This document shows positions 26,145 through 33,678 of a DNA stretch of 64,000 nucleotides, in pieces. The stretch comes from Amycolatopsis sp. NBC_00345. Lineage in GTDB: Bacteria; Actinomycetota; Actinomycetes; Mycobacteriales; Pseudonocardiaceae. The notes under the pieces are model-generated. The model saw only the letters and a list, made by a program, of their open reading frames with translations, did no database searches and had not been told where the DNA came from. The number at the start of each line of letters is the position of its first letter. The stretch's first letter is position 1. The translations under genes and the position numbers were made by a program. The stretch is taken from NCBI RefSeq assembly GCF_036116635.1, contig NZ_CP107995.1, forward strand, positions 4,278,001 through 4,342,000. Reading direction: 5' to 3'.

Positions 26145-27547
26145 GCGGTGTCCCCTTCGGCCAGCGGCTCCCCGCAGGCCTCGCAGAAGTCCGCCGGCTG
26201 CGGGGTCAGCTCGGCGCAGACCGGGCACTCCAGCGGTTCGGCGCCGGGCCGCGCCTCGGCGGCCTTCGGGGTGTCGCCGCCGACGTGGGTGACGCGTGAG
26301 ATCAGCAGGTTGAGCAGCTCGCTGCGGGTGACGTCGGGGCGCAGCTGGACGTCACCCGCGGCGGCGTCGACGACTTCCACGATCCGGCGGAGCCGCTTGA
26401 GGATCTCCTCGTTCCCGGTCTCGGTGGCGATCCGGGTGGCGCGGCCCCACGCGATGCGCGCGCCCGCGTGGTCCCCGGCCACGTAGGCGTCGCCGCCCTC
26501 GGTGAGCGCCTCGCCGAGTTCGGCCTGCACGGTGTACTGCAGCACCTTCGGATGGATGAGCGTGGGCGGCACCGGGTCGTGCGTCCAGCGGCCCAGCACC
26601 GGCACGGGCGGTTCCCCGGCGCCGTCGACCTCGACCCAGGCGAGCTGCCGGTCGCGGTCGTAACTCGGCACGAGGTCCTCGGCGAGGTCCACCGCGATCT
26701 GGTACTCGCGGGTCTCGGCCGCGCCCCAGGAACCGAGCGACAGCACCAGCTCGCCCTCGCCGTCGGGCACGCAGCGCGAGGTGAGGTCGTAGGTGTTCGG
26801 GCGGACCTGCTTGACCGACCGCAGCCGGCTGTAGCCCATCGTGCCGATCCGCAGCCGGACGTCGGGCACGACCTTCGTCAGCGCGGCGTCCACCAGCGCG
26901 CGGAAGTCGGCGACCAGGTCCTCGTCGTGCACGACCGAATCGACGCCGCCGCGCAGCATCGTGACGATCTCGGTCAGCTCGGTCTGGTCCCAGCCGTCGC
27001 CGATCCCGCGTGCGTCACAGACGAACTCGCCTTCGCACGCGCTGAGCACCCGCTGAAGCTCTTGGCGCGACTGCGATTCGTTCCGGCCGTCGGTGAGCAG
27101 GATCGCGTGGCGGACGGCGCCGGGCGCCAGCGCGAACAGGTCCCGGGCCAGCGCGAGCCACTCGCCCATCGCCGTGCCGCCCACCGCCGCGAGGCGCCCG
27201 ACCGCCGCCGTGGCCGCGCGGCGGGTCTCGTCCGACGCCGTGGCCAGCCAGGGCCTGTCCGGGTAGACCAGCTCCGCCCGCCCGGTGCCGCGGACGACGG
27301 CGAAGCGCGTGCCGTCCGGGAGCACCGAGATCGCCGCGGCCGCCGCCCGGCGCGCGGCGCCGATCTTCGTCGGCGGGTAGCGCATGGAGCTGGAGCAGTC
27401 GACCAGCAGCACCTCCGCCGCGCCGTGTTCCGCCGGCGGCGGCTCCGGCTCGCCGTGCGCCGACACGGTCACGATCGCCTGCATCTCCCGGTCCTCGACG
27501 CTGAGGAACCGGTTCTGGTGGACCTCGATGTCCAGCCCCACGCCCAT
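26141..27547 (-). CDS. VWA-domain protein with C-terminal zinc ribbon
   Basis: A 468-residue cytoplasmic protein. The von Willebrand A domain (about 40-225) has an intact MIDAS: DCSSS at 50-54, Thr in VGGTAMG and Asp in LLTDGRNE. A beta-rich region (VRLRIGTMGYSRLRSV and on) and a helical region follow. The C-terminus is a zinc ribbon, CPVC-x10-CEAC. The layout recalls TerY-type VWA proteins that pair with Ser/Thr kinases. Translation of its stop overlaps the GlnX-like start; it sits 46 bases after the PknG-like gene. It probably scaffolds the complex. Confidence 0.82.
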   Translation of the reverse strand: MGVGLDIEVHQNRFLSVEDREMQAIVTVSAHGEPEPPPAEHGAAEVLLVDCSSSMRYPPTKIGAARRAAAAAISVLPDGTRFAVVRGTGRAELVYPDRPWLATASDETRRAATAAVGRLAAVGGTAMGEWLALARDLFALAPGAVRHAILLTDGRNESQSRQELQRVLSACEGEFVCDARGIGDGWDQTELTEIVTMLRGGVDSVVHDEDLVADFRALVDAALTKVVPDVRLRIGTMGYSRLRSVKQVRPNTYDLTSRCVPDGEGELVLSLGSWGAAETREYQIAVDLAEDLVPSYDRDRQLAWVEVDGAGEPPVPVLGRWTHDPVPPTLIHPKVLQYTVQAELGEALTEGGDAYVAGDHAGARIAWGRATRIATETGNEEILKRLRRIVEVVDAAAGDVQLRPDVTRSELLNLLISRVTHVGGDTPKAAEARPGAEPLECPVCAELTPQPADFCEACGEPLAEGDTA

Positions 27548-27593
27548 TTTCGCCCCCTCGTTCCCGTTCGTCAGAGCCAGTGGTTCCCGTTCG

Positions 27594-29885
27594 CTAGAGC
27601 CAGGTCACCGGCCGGGTCGCGTTGGCCCGGTCGACCAGCACGTCGTGGTGGGCCGTGGTGGCGGCGTACCGGCCGATCCGGCGGTAGGAGCCGTCGAGCA
27701 GCAGCCGCAGCCCGCGTTCGTCCGGCCGGTCGCCGAGCACCGGCCCGGGCGGCAGGCCGTGCAGCCCGGCGAGGACGCACAGCAGCGCCGTCTCGCGGAC
27801 CTCGGCCGTGAGCCGCTCCATGGTGTCCTCGTCCAGCTCCAGCGCGGACAGCCGTTCGACGGCCTCGGTGAGGTCCGCGGTGCCGGGCAGCCCGTTCCGG
27901 CCCGGCAGCACGCCGGCGTGCACACGGACGCCCGCGATCCGCGCGGCCTCGTCGTGGCGTGAGTACTCCGGGACCTGGTCGAGCAGCCGCACCGCGGCGG
28001 CGCGGTCGCCCCGCTTCAGCTGCCCTCGGGCGAGCGCGAACGCGGCGTTGACCTGCAGGTGGTCACGCACCCACAGCGCGTCATGGAACGGCGCGGCGCG
28101 CCGTTCCACACCGTCGAGGTGCTCGATGCAGAGCCCGAGGGCGAGCTTCGGCGTCTCCTCACCCGGGAGGTCGCGGTAGACCTGGTCGAACCGCACCCGG
28201 GCGCCGGGGACGTCCCCCGTCGTCAGTGCCACCAGGCCGCGGTACCACGCGATCCGCCAGTCGTGCTCGGCCCTGGCGCCCAGCAGCCGTGCCGCCGCGG
28301 TGACGCAGGCGCCCGCCCGTCCGACCGCTTCGCCCGTCCTGTCCATTTCGGACAGTTCGAGCAGGGCGCGGCAGCGGCGCAGCTCCACCTCGACGGAACG
28401 GCCGGGCCGGTCCAGCTTCTTCAGCAGCCGCGCGGCGTCCGGGGCGCGGACGGTGCGCAGGAAGGTGATCTCGGCGTCGTGCGGGTCCTCGCGGGGGACG
28501 GGCAGCCCCAGCGCGATCTCCCGCGGGGTGGGCAACGCGTCGAGCGGCGCCGCGGCGCCGCCGGTCCAGTGCTCCAGGGGCGGCGCCTGGCCGAGCCCGG
28601 CGTCGAGCAGCACGGCGGGCTCGGTGAAGAGCGTGGAGATCGCCGGCCGCGATTCACGGTCGCGCAGCGAAAGGATCTCGTGCAGCACTCCGTCGAGCTG
28701 GACGAGCATCTCCTGCGCGGTGGCGAACCGGTGGTCGAACCCGCCGGTCGCGCGGTCCAGCACGTGGGTGAACGAGGTGACGCCGAAGGCGATCGAACGG
28801 TCCTCCGGACGCGGCCAGCCGTCGCTGGCGAGGAACAGGTCGCGCAGCGTCGCGCCGACGGTGTGGAGGTCGGACCGCACCGTGAGCCCGTGGTCGGCCA
28901 GCTCCGCGTCGCCGATCTGGAACCGCGGGTTGCCGACCACCGGGCTGGTCTGGTCGCCGACCTTGCGGATCGCGCCGAAGTCGATCAGCTTGATCCGCTT
29001 CTCGCCGTGGATCACGTTCTGCGGGCTCATGTCGCAGTAGAGCAGGCCCTGGGAGTGCAGGTAGTCCAGCGCGGTCAGGATCTCCCGGCCGTAGGCCACG
29101 ACGTGCTCCACGAGCAGCCGGCCCTCAGGGGCGTCGAGCGCCGCGCGGCCGCGCCGCATCACCTCGGTGAGCGGCAGCCCGTCGACGAACTCCATCACGA
29201 TGTAGCGGGCGTCCGCGCCGCCGTGCGGGTCGGGATGCGTGACGACGTCGTGGATCCGCACGATGTTCGGGTGCTCCAGCGCGGTGAGCACCTGGCTCTC
29301 GGTCTCCGCGATGCGCACGGCCGCCTCGTCGCTGGTGTTGATCAAGCCTTTGAGCGCGACGTAGTTACCGAGCCGGATGTCCTTGCCGAGGTAGACGAAA
29401 CCGAGCCCGCCGCGGGCGATGCAGCCGTGCACCTCGTACCGGCCTTCCACCAGGTCGCCGGCGAAAAGCTTGGGAGAGAAGGAGAACGGCGTCCGGCACC
29501 GCGGGCAGAAGCCCTCCGTGCGGGCCGGGTGGCCTGCCCCCGAGCGCCCGACCGGGATACCGCAGCCGCGTTTGCCGCAGTGCCGTTCCTGCTCGCTCAC
29601 GTGCGGTTCGGTGATCACCCGGCCGGCGAGGTCGGGCAGCACGACCACGGGCAGCGGCACGTACTCGCCGCCGGTGCCGTGGCCCGCGGTGTGCTGCGCC
29701 CGGGTGGCGACGGTGCTGGTGATGCGGCTCGGGCGCTCCCCCGGCCCGGGGATGACCAGCGAGACGGGCCCGGGACCCGGCGCCGCGGGGGCGGGCTCGG
29801 GGTCGCCGGGTTCCCAGCCGCACTTCTGGCAGAACCCCGTGCGGCCGATCGTGCCGTCGCAGGCCTCGCGGGGGCAAGTCGTCAC
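27594..29885 (-). CDS. PknG-like Ser/Thr protein kinase with zinc ribbons and TPRs
   Basis: A 763-residue soluble kinase with the PknG layout. It has a zinc ribbon (Cys 4, 9, 19, 22), a rubredoxin-like knuckle (Cys 103, 108, 127, 130), a kinase domain at about 144-420 and a C-terminal TPR half. GCIARGGLGFVYLGKD is the Gly-rich loop, Lys179 lies in VALKGL, and LIDFG carries the metal-binding Asp302. The catalytic loop reads YCDMSPQN: Asp285 and Asn290 are kept, but Ser replaces the usual Lys. GTG 29885 overlaps the protease stop by 4 bases. Mycobacterial PknG controls nitrogen/carbon metabolism through FHA proteins such as GarA; the substrate here is not visible. Confidence 0.88.
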   Translation of the reverse strand: MTTCPREACDGTIGRTGFCQKCGWEPGDPEPAPAAPGPGPVSLVIPGPGERPSRITSTVATRAQHTAGHGTGGEYVPLPVVVLPDLAGRVITEPHVSEQERHCGKRGCGIPVGRSGAGHPARTEGFCPRCRTPFSFSPKLFAGDLVEGRYEVHGCIARGGLGFVYLGKDIRLGNYVALKGLINTSDEAAVRIAETESQVLTALEHPNIVRIHDVVTHPDPHGGADARYIVMEFVDGLPLTEVMRRGRAALDAPEGRLLVEHVVAYGREILTALDYLHSQGLLYCDMSPQNVIHGEKRIKLIDFGAIRKVGDQTSPVVGNPRFQIGDAELADHGLTVRSDLHTVGATLRDLFLASDGWPRPEDRSIAFGVTSFTHVLDRATGGFDHRFATAQEMLVQLDGVLHEILSLRDRESRPAISTLFTEPAVLLDAGLGQAPPLEHWTGGAAAPLDALPTPREIALGLPVPREDPHDAEITFLRTVRAPDAARLLKKLDRPGRSVEVELRRCRALLELSEMDRTGEAVGRAGACVTAAARLLGARAEHDWRIAWYRGLVALTTGDVPGARVRFDQVYRDLPGEETPKLALGLCIEHLDGVERRAAPFHDALWVRDHLQVNAAFALARGQLKRGDRAAAVRLLDQVPEYSRHDEAARIAGVRVHAGVLPGRNGLPGTADLTEAVERLSALELDEDTMERLTAEVRETALLCVLAGLHGLPPGPVLGDRPDERGLRLLLDGSYRRIGRYAATTAHHDVLVDRANATRPVTWL

Positions 29886-31555
29886 GCGGGTTCCCCCTCG
29901 TCTCGGCCGCAGATGGCGTCGCCGTACTCCTCGACCGCGGCCGTCGCGGCAGCGAGGTCGCACCGGCCTTCGTAGAGCAGCCGCCAAGCCTTGGCGTACA
30001 AGACATCCAGGAGCGGGTCTTCGACGAGCCCGAGCTTGCGGGCCTTGTCGCTGTAGCTGTCGAGGCGGAAGCGGAGCGCGGTGCGCTGCTCGATCAGGTC
30101 GTCGAGGCGCGTCTTCGCCGCGTTCCCGGCGGTGAGGTCGGCGGCGACGCGCTGCTCGACCTCCCCGACGTGCCGCCCCGCCCACTCGACGTCTCCCTCG
30201 TCGGCGGCCGTGCGCAGCTGGTTGACCAGGCCGCGGCGGCGCGGCGACCGGGCCGGCGGCTCCGGCTCGCCGTCGAAGCGCTCGCTGACCGTCACGGCGT
30301 GCTCCTCCAGCGCGGCCAGCTCCGCGACCGCCTTGTCCAGCAAGGAGATCCGGCTCGCGAGGCCGCCGGGCGGGACGGCGCCGGCACTCAGCGAACGCAG
30401 CGTGCTGAACCCGGGTGAGGACTCGCGGCGGAAGCCGAGCGCGAGCCGCAGGCCGAGCTGCCCGGCGCGGTCGGCCAGTGGCGCGATCACCTCGCCGACC
30501 AACCGGTCCGGCTCCACGGCGTCGTCGATCGCGGTGACGACGACGGTCCGGACCGAATGCGAGACGGGACCGCCGTGGTCCGGCGTGAGCTCCAGGCGTT
30601 CGGCGAGACGCCGGCGGACCTCGTCGACGGACTTGCCCGCGGCGTCCACGGCGAGGTCGACGCTGCCCGAGGGCGGAACCGTCCCCTCGGGCACGGTGTC
30701 GCGCAACGAACCGGCGGCGGCCGCGCGCTCCCGGTCCCCCAGCACCACCCCGACGTCGAGCGCCACGGCCCTGGCCGAACCGGGTTCGCCGGTGACCAGC
30801 ACCCAGACGGGCGGCCCCGCGCTGTTCGCCTTGTCGCGCAACCAGTCGGCCAGCTTCCGCGCGAACAGGAGGTCGTAATCCGCGTCGTGGGGAGCGCTGC
30901 CGAAGGCCGTGCTGAAAGTCGGGTCGACGGCGGGGCTGCCGTCGCCCCAGTCGCGCACGCCGCCGAGGTACCCGAGCACCGTCTCGACCGGGATCATCAC
31001 CGAGGCGGGGTCGCCTTGGGCGACGTAGCGGCCGACGACCATGCCGACGACCCGGCCGCCGGGCTCTTCGATCACGGCCGTGCCGCTGTACCCGGCGTCG
31101 ATCGGCGGGTATTCCGGCCGTCGGGTCAGCTGTATCCATTCGCCGCCGGGGCCGGCCTCGCCGGTCAGCGTGCCTCGGTACCACAGCCCGTCGTCCGCTC
31201 CGGGCGGGAAGCCGTACGCGCGGACGGGCAGCTCGTCGGGCAGCGGCATCCGGTGCAGCGGCGCGGGGAACACCCCGGGCTCCGGTGCGGCCAGCCGGAG
31301 CAGGGCGACGTCACCGCGCTCGTCGGGGCCGGCCGGCACCCAGCCGCCCTCGACCACCTTCGCGATGCCGACGGGGGTGTCCGGCAGCCCGACGAAATCG
31401 GCGAACAGCTCGGCCTCCGGGCCGCCGGCCTGCTCGACGACGTGGGCGCAGGTAAGCAGGTACTCCTCGTCGAGCATGGTGCCCGCCCCGTGGATCCGGC
31501 CGTGACGATCGCGCAGCCGGACCCGCCAGCGTCTTCGCTCGGCCTGGTAACCCAC
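29882..31555 (-). CDS. Trypsin-like serine protease with degenerate P-loop-like region
   Basis: A 557-residue protein without signal peptide, so the protease is cytoplasmic. Residues about 1-200 are trypsin-like with a complete triad: His38 in LLTCAHVV, Asp82 in RGDVALLRL and Ser157 in DAGYSGTAVI. The middle (about 245-400) begins VWVLVTGEPGSARAVALDVGVVLG, which resembles a NTPase P-loop without the Lys, and the C-terminus is helical. It is the first gene of the operon and ends inside the PknG-like start. Similar proteases act as peptidase effectors or processors in actinobacterial signalling and conflict systems. Confidence 0.78.
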   Translation of the reverse strand: MGYQAERRRWRVRLRDRHGRIHGAGTMLDEEYLLTCAHVVEQAGGPEAELFADFVGLPDTPVGIAKVVEGGWVPAGPDERGDVALLRLAAPEPGVFPAPLHRMPLPDELPVRAYGFPPGADDGLWYRGTLTGEAGPGGEWIQLTRRPEYPPIDAGYSGTAVIEEPGGRVVGMVVGRYVAQGDPASVMIPVETVLGYLGGVRDWGDGSPAVDPTFSTAFGSAPHDADYDLLFARKLADWLRDKANSAGPPVWVLVTGEPGSARAVALDVGVVLGDRERAAAAGSLRDTVPEGTVPPSGSVDLAVDAAGKSVDEVRRRLAERLELTPDHGGPVSHSVRTVVVTAIDDAVEPDRLVGEVIAPLADRAGQLGLRLALGFRRESSPGFSTLRSLSAGAVPPGGLASRISLLDKAVAELAALEEHAVTVSERFDGEPEPPARSPRRRGLVNQLRTAADEGDVEWAGRHVGEVEQRVAADLTAGNAAKTRLDDLIEQRTALRFRLDSYSDKARKLGLVEDPLLDVLYAKAWRLLYEGRCDLAAATAAVEEYGDAICGRDEGEPA

Positions 31556-31773
31556 GCCGGGGACCCTACGCCGGGCGACGGCGCCGCCGGGGCGGCTTCA
31601 CCGAAAGTGGCCCATGCTGGAGCAGCGGCCTCACCCGTTCGGCTCTGTCGCCCGGCCCGTTCGCCGAATTCCTGGACTACGGTTAGGGATTCGTCATGCG
31701 ACCGGCGTCGGAGGGTGGGCTTCTCGGTGTCCGGCAATGGAGTTCTCGCGGGCCAGTCACGGCATTCGGCCCT

Positions 31774-32673
31774 TCACCGCCCCCGCATCTCGGCGACGGC
31801 CTGGAGTTCCTGGCACAGCACCTCGGCTCCGGCCCCGAAGAACGCGTCGTCGAACTCCCGCGCGATCGCCGCGGCCCGCTCCGCGAGCACTCGCCCGTCC
31901 CGGCTGAGCGCGACCCGCACCGACCGCGCGTCGGACTCGTGCGCGGTCCGGCTGAGGAGCCCGCGTTTCTCCAGCAGCCGCAGCACTTTCGACGTCATCA
32001 TCCGGTCGGCGCCCGCCTGCTCCGCGACCTCCTGCTGAGTGGCGGGCCCGGCCCGGCGCTCGAGCCGGTCCGCCGAGGACAGCAGGAGGAACTGCGTGGG
32101 CGTGAGCCCGAGCGGCCGCAACCGGACGTCGAGCTGCGCCCGCCAGGTGAGCGCCGCCTGGTGCAGCCAGAAGCCGGCCGGGGGTGCGGATTCCTTGCTG
32201 GGCGGGGGTTTTTCGGGGGTCGGGGGCGGGTCGGAGTTGTTGAGGGGTGGGTCTGGCGCAACGATTTCGGCGGCCGGTGGGGATGGTGTTGGGTGGGCCG
32301 CGGACGGATTCGGTGCGGGCGTCTCGGTGGGCACCGGGGGTGGCATGGAGTCGGCTGCGGACAGACGCGGTGCAAGCGCTTCGGTGGGCACCGGCGGTGA
32401 AATGGGGTCGGCTGCGGACAGACGCGGTGCGAGCGCTTCGGCGGCCACCGGCGGCCGAGCGGGGGTTGCGGTGTTCGCGGCCACCGGCGGCAAAGCGGGG
32501 GTTGCGGTCTTGGCGGCCACCGGGGGTGGAGCGAGGTCGGCCGCGGGCGGATTCGGGGTGGTGGTGTTGGCGGGTGCGGAATCCGTAGTGGGACTGTGGT
32601 GATACGGGAGGTTCCTCAGCGCGGTCGTGGCGGATCCTTTCGCGTGGGTGGTGTCCGAGATCTGGTACATCAT
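31774..32673 (-). CDS. MarR-family regulator with long repetitive Pro/Ala/Thr tail
   Basis: The C-terminal about 130 residues (from GFWLHQAALTWRAQLDVRL) are a MarR winged helix: QQEVAEQAGADRMMTSKVLRLLEKRGLL, then ARSVRVALSRDGR. The first about 165 residues are low complexity and hold tandem units such as PPVAAKTATPAL and EALAPRLSAAD (about residues 50-130). Usual MarR proteins are 140-170 residues. The ATG at 32673 has no good ribosome site, so the true start may be internal, for example Met110; the coding frame is nevertheless open throughout. Target genes unknown. Confidence 0.65.
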   Translation of the reverse strand: MMYQISDTTHAKGSATTALRNLPYHHSPTTDSAPANTTTPNPPAADLAPPPVAAKTATPALPPVAANTATPARPPVAAEALAPRLSAADPISPPVPTEALAPRLSAADSMPPPVPTETPAPNPSAAHPTPSPPAAEIVAPDPPLNNSDPPPTPEKPPPSKESAPPAGFWLHQAALTWRAQLDVRLRPLGLTPTQFLLLSSADRLERRAGPATQQEVAEQAGADRMMTSKVLRLLEKRGLLSRTAHESDARSVRVALSRDGRVLAERAAAIAREFDDAFFGAGAEVLCQELQAVAEMRGR

Positions 32674-32878
32674 GTCTGCCGATCGCGCGGGGCTACGGCC
32701 GTCCGGGTGAGACGGCCGCGGGCGCGCGGTGGTCGGCGAGCGGCCAGTGGCAGGATGTCTGCCGATCGCGCGGGGCCGCGGCCATCAGGGTGGGGACGCC
32801 GCCTCGGTGAGGCCGGCTACGGCCGTCCGGGTGAGACGGCCGCGGGCGCGGTGGTCAGCGGGCGGCCAGTGGCAGGTC
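32672..32878. repeat. Direct duplication of EF-hand gene 3' end
   Basis: A segment of about 65 bases at 32688-32753, beginning GGCTACGGCCGTCCGGGTGA, is repeated with small indels at 32816-32878. The second copy contains the last codons and stop of the EF-hand gene. A second pair, TGTCTGCCGATCGCGCGGGG, occurs at 32673 and 32756. The first copies lie in the intergenic space and at the MarR start codon. Confidence 0.7.
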
Positions 32879-33409
32879 GAAGCGGCCGAAGACCCAGGTG
32901 CCCGGGGCGCCGGGGTCGTCGCCGGCCCAGAACTCCGTCCAGTGCTCGGTGAATTCGGCGGCCGACAGGTAGCCGTCGCCGTCGCGGTCGAGCATCGGGA
33001 AGATTTCGTCGGTGTCGGTGCCGGCGCCGTTCCAGGTTTCGATCAGGCGGCGGTACTCGCTCTGGGAAATGCGGCCGTCGCCGTTCTCGTCGATCGCCTC
33101 GAACATCGCGCCGGCGGTGCCGATGACCGCGTCCGGCATGTCCCCCAGCTGCTCCACGACGAGCAGCACCTCGTCGAGGGTCACCTTGTTGTCCCGGTTG
33201 ATGTCGGAGGCGGCGAGCAGGGTCGTCCACCAGCCCATCATGATCTCCGAAAGCCGCTCCGCCGCGGGCGAGCCGACGTGCGCTCCGCGCGCGGCGACCC
33301 ACCTTTCGGCGAGGGCGGCGAAATCGGACTCGGTGAGGAATCCGTCCCCGTCGACGTCCATCGCGCCGAACACCGTGGTGATCTTGCGTCTCTGCAGTTC
33401 GCTCGCCAT
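32855..33409 (-). CDS. EF-hand calcium-binding protein (calerythrin-like)
   Basis: A 184-residue soluble protein with four EF-hand loops: DVDGDGFLTESD (18-29), DINRDNKVTLDE (69-80), DENGDGRISQSE (107-118) and DRDGDGYLSAAE (141-152). All have acidic residues at loop positions 1, 3 or 5 and 12, so all four could bind calcium; the first ends in Asp and not Glu. The size and spacing match the sarcoplasmic/calerythrin-type proteins known in actinobacteria. ATG 33409 follows GGGAGGG. It probably buffers or senses calcium; there is no partner in the operon. Confidence 0.92.
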   Translation of the reverse strand: MASELQRRKITTVFGAMDVDGDGFLTESDFAALAERWVAARGAHVGSPAAERLSEIMMGWWTTLLAASDINRDNKVTLDEVLLVVEQLGDMPDAVIGTAGAMFEAIDENGDGRISQSEYRRLIETWNGAGTDTDEIFPMLDRDGDGYLSAAEFTEHWTEFWAGDDPGAPGTWVFGRFDLPLAAR

Positions 33410-33611
33410 CGTTCGTCCCTCCCGGTCCCCCTTGGCCGGGGACCCGCCGGAGAACTCAGCGTTGTCCCGCACCAAGATCACCACTACCGGCAGGTGGGTT
33501 CGGCGGCGACACGGACCGGTGATTCGCGTGGTGACTGGATGTGTTCGCAAATTTTCGCCACAATCCGAAGCTATGTGGTGACCCCGGTCGTCCTGCCGGA
33601 TTACGCAGAAA

Positions 33612-33657
33612 CGCCGGAAGGCTCCCTTACCGTTGCGGGTGAAGAAGCCTTCCGGCG
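33612..33657 (-). terminator. polA terminator hairpin
   Basis: Arms CGCCGGAAGGCT and its complement flank a partly paired 22-base loop, 22 bases after the polA stop. On the minus strand it is followed by TTTCTGCG. Confidence 0.6.
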
Positions 33658-33678
33658 AAATGTGGTGAAGCGCTGGAG

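Noticed and set aside
27594..31184. Single 1196-codon frame joining protease region and kinase
   Set aside because: Only the part after GTG 29885 is kinase; the rest is the wrong frame of the protease gene, whose own frame has the full catalytic triad.
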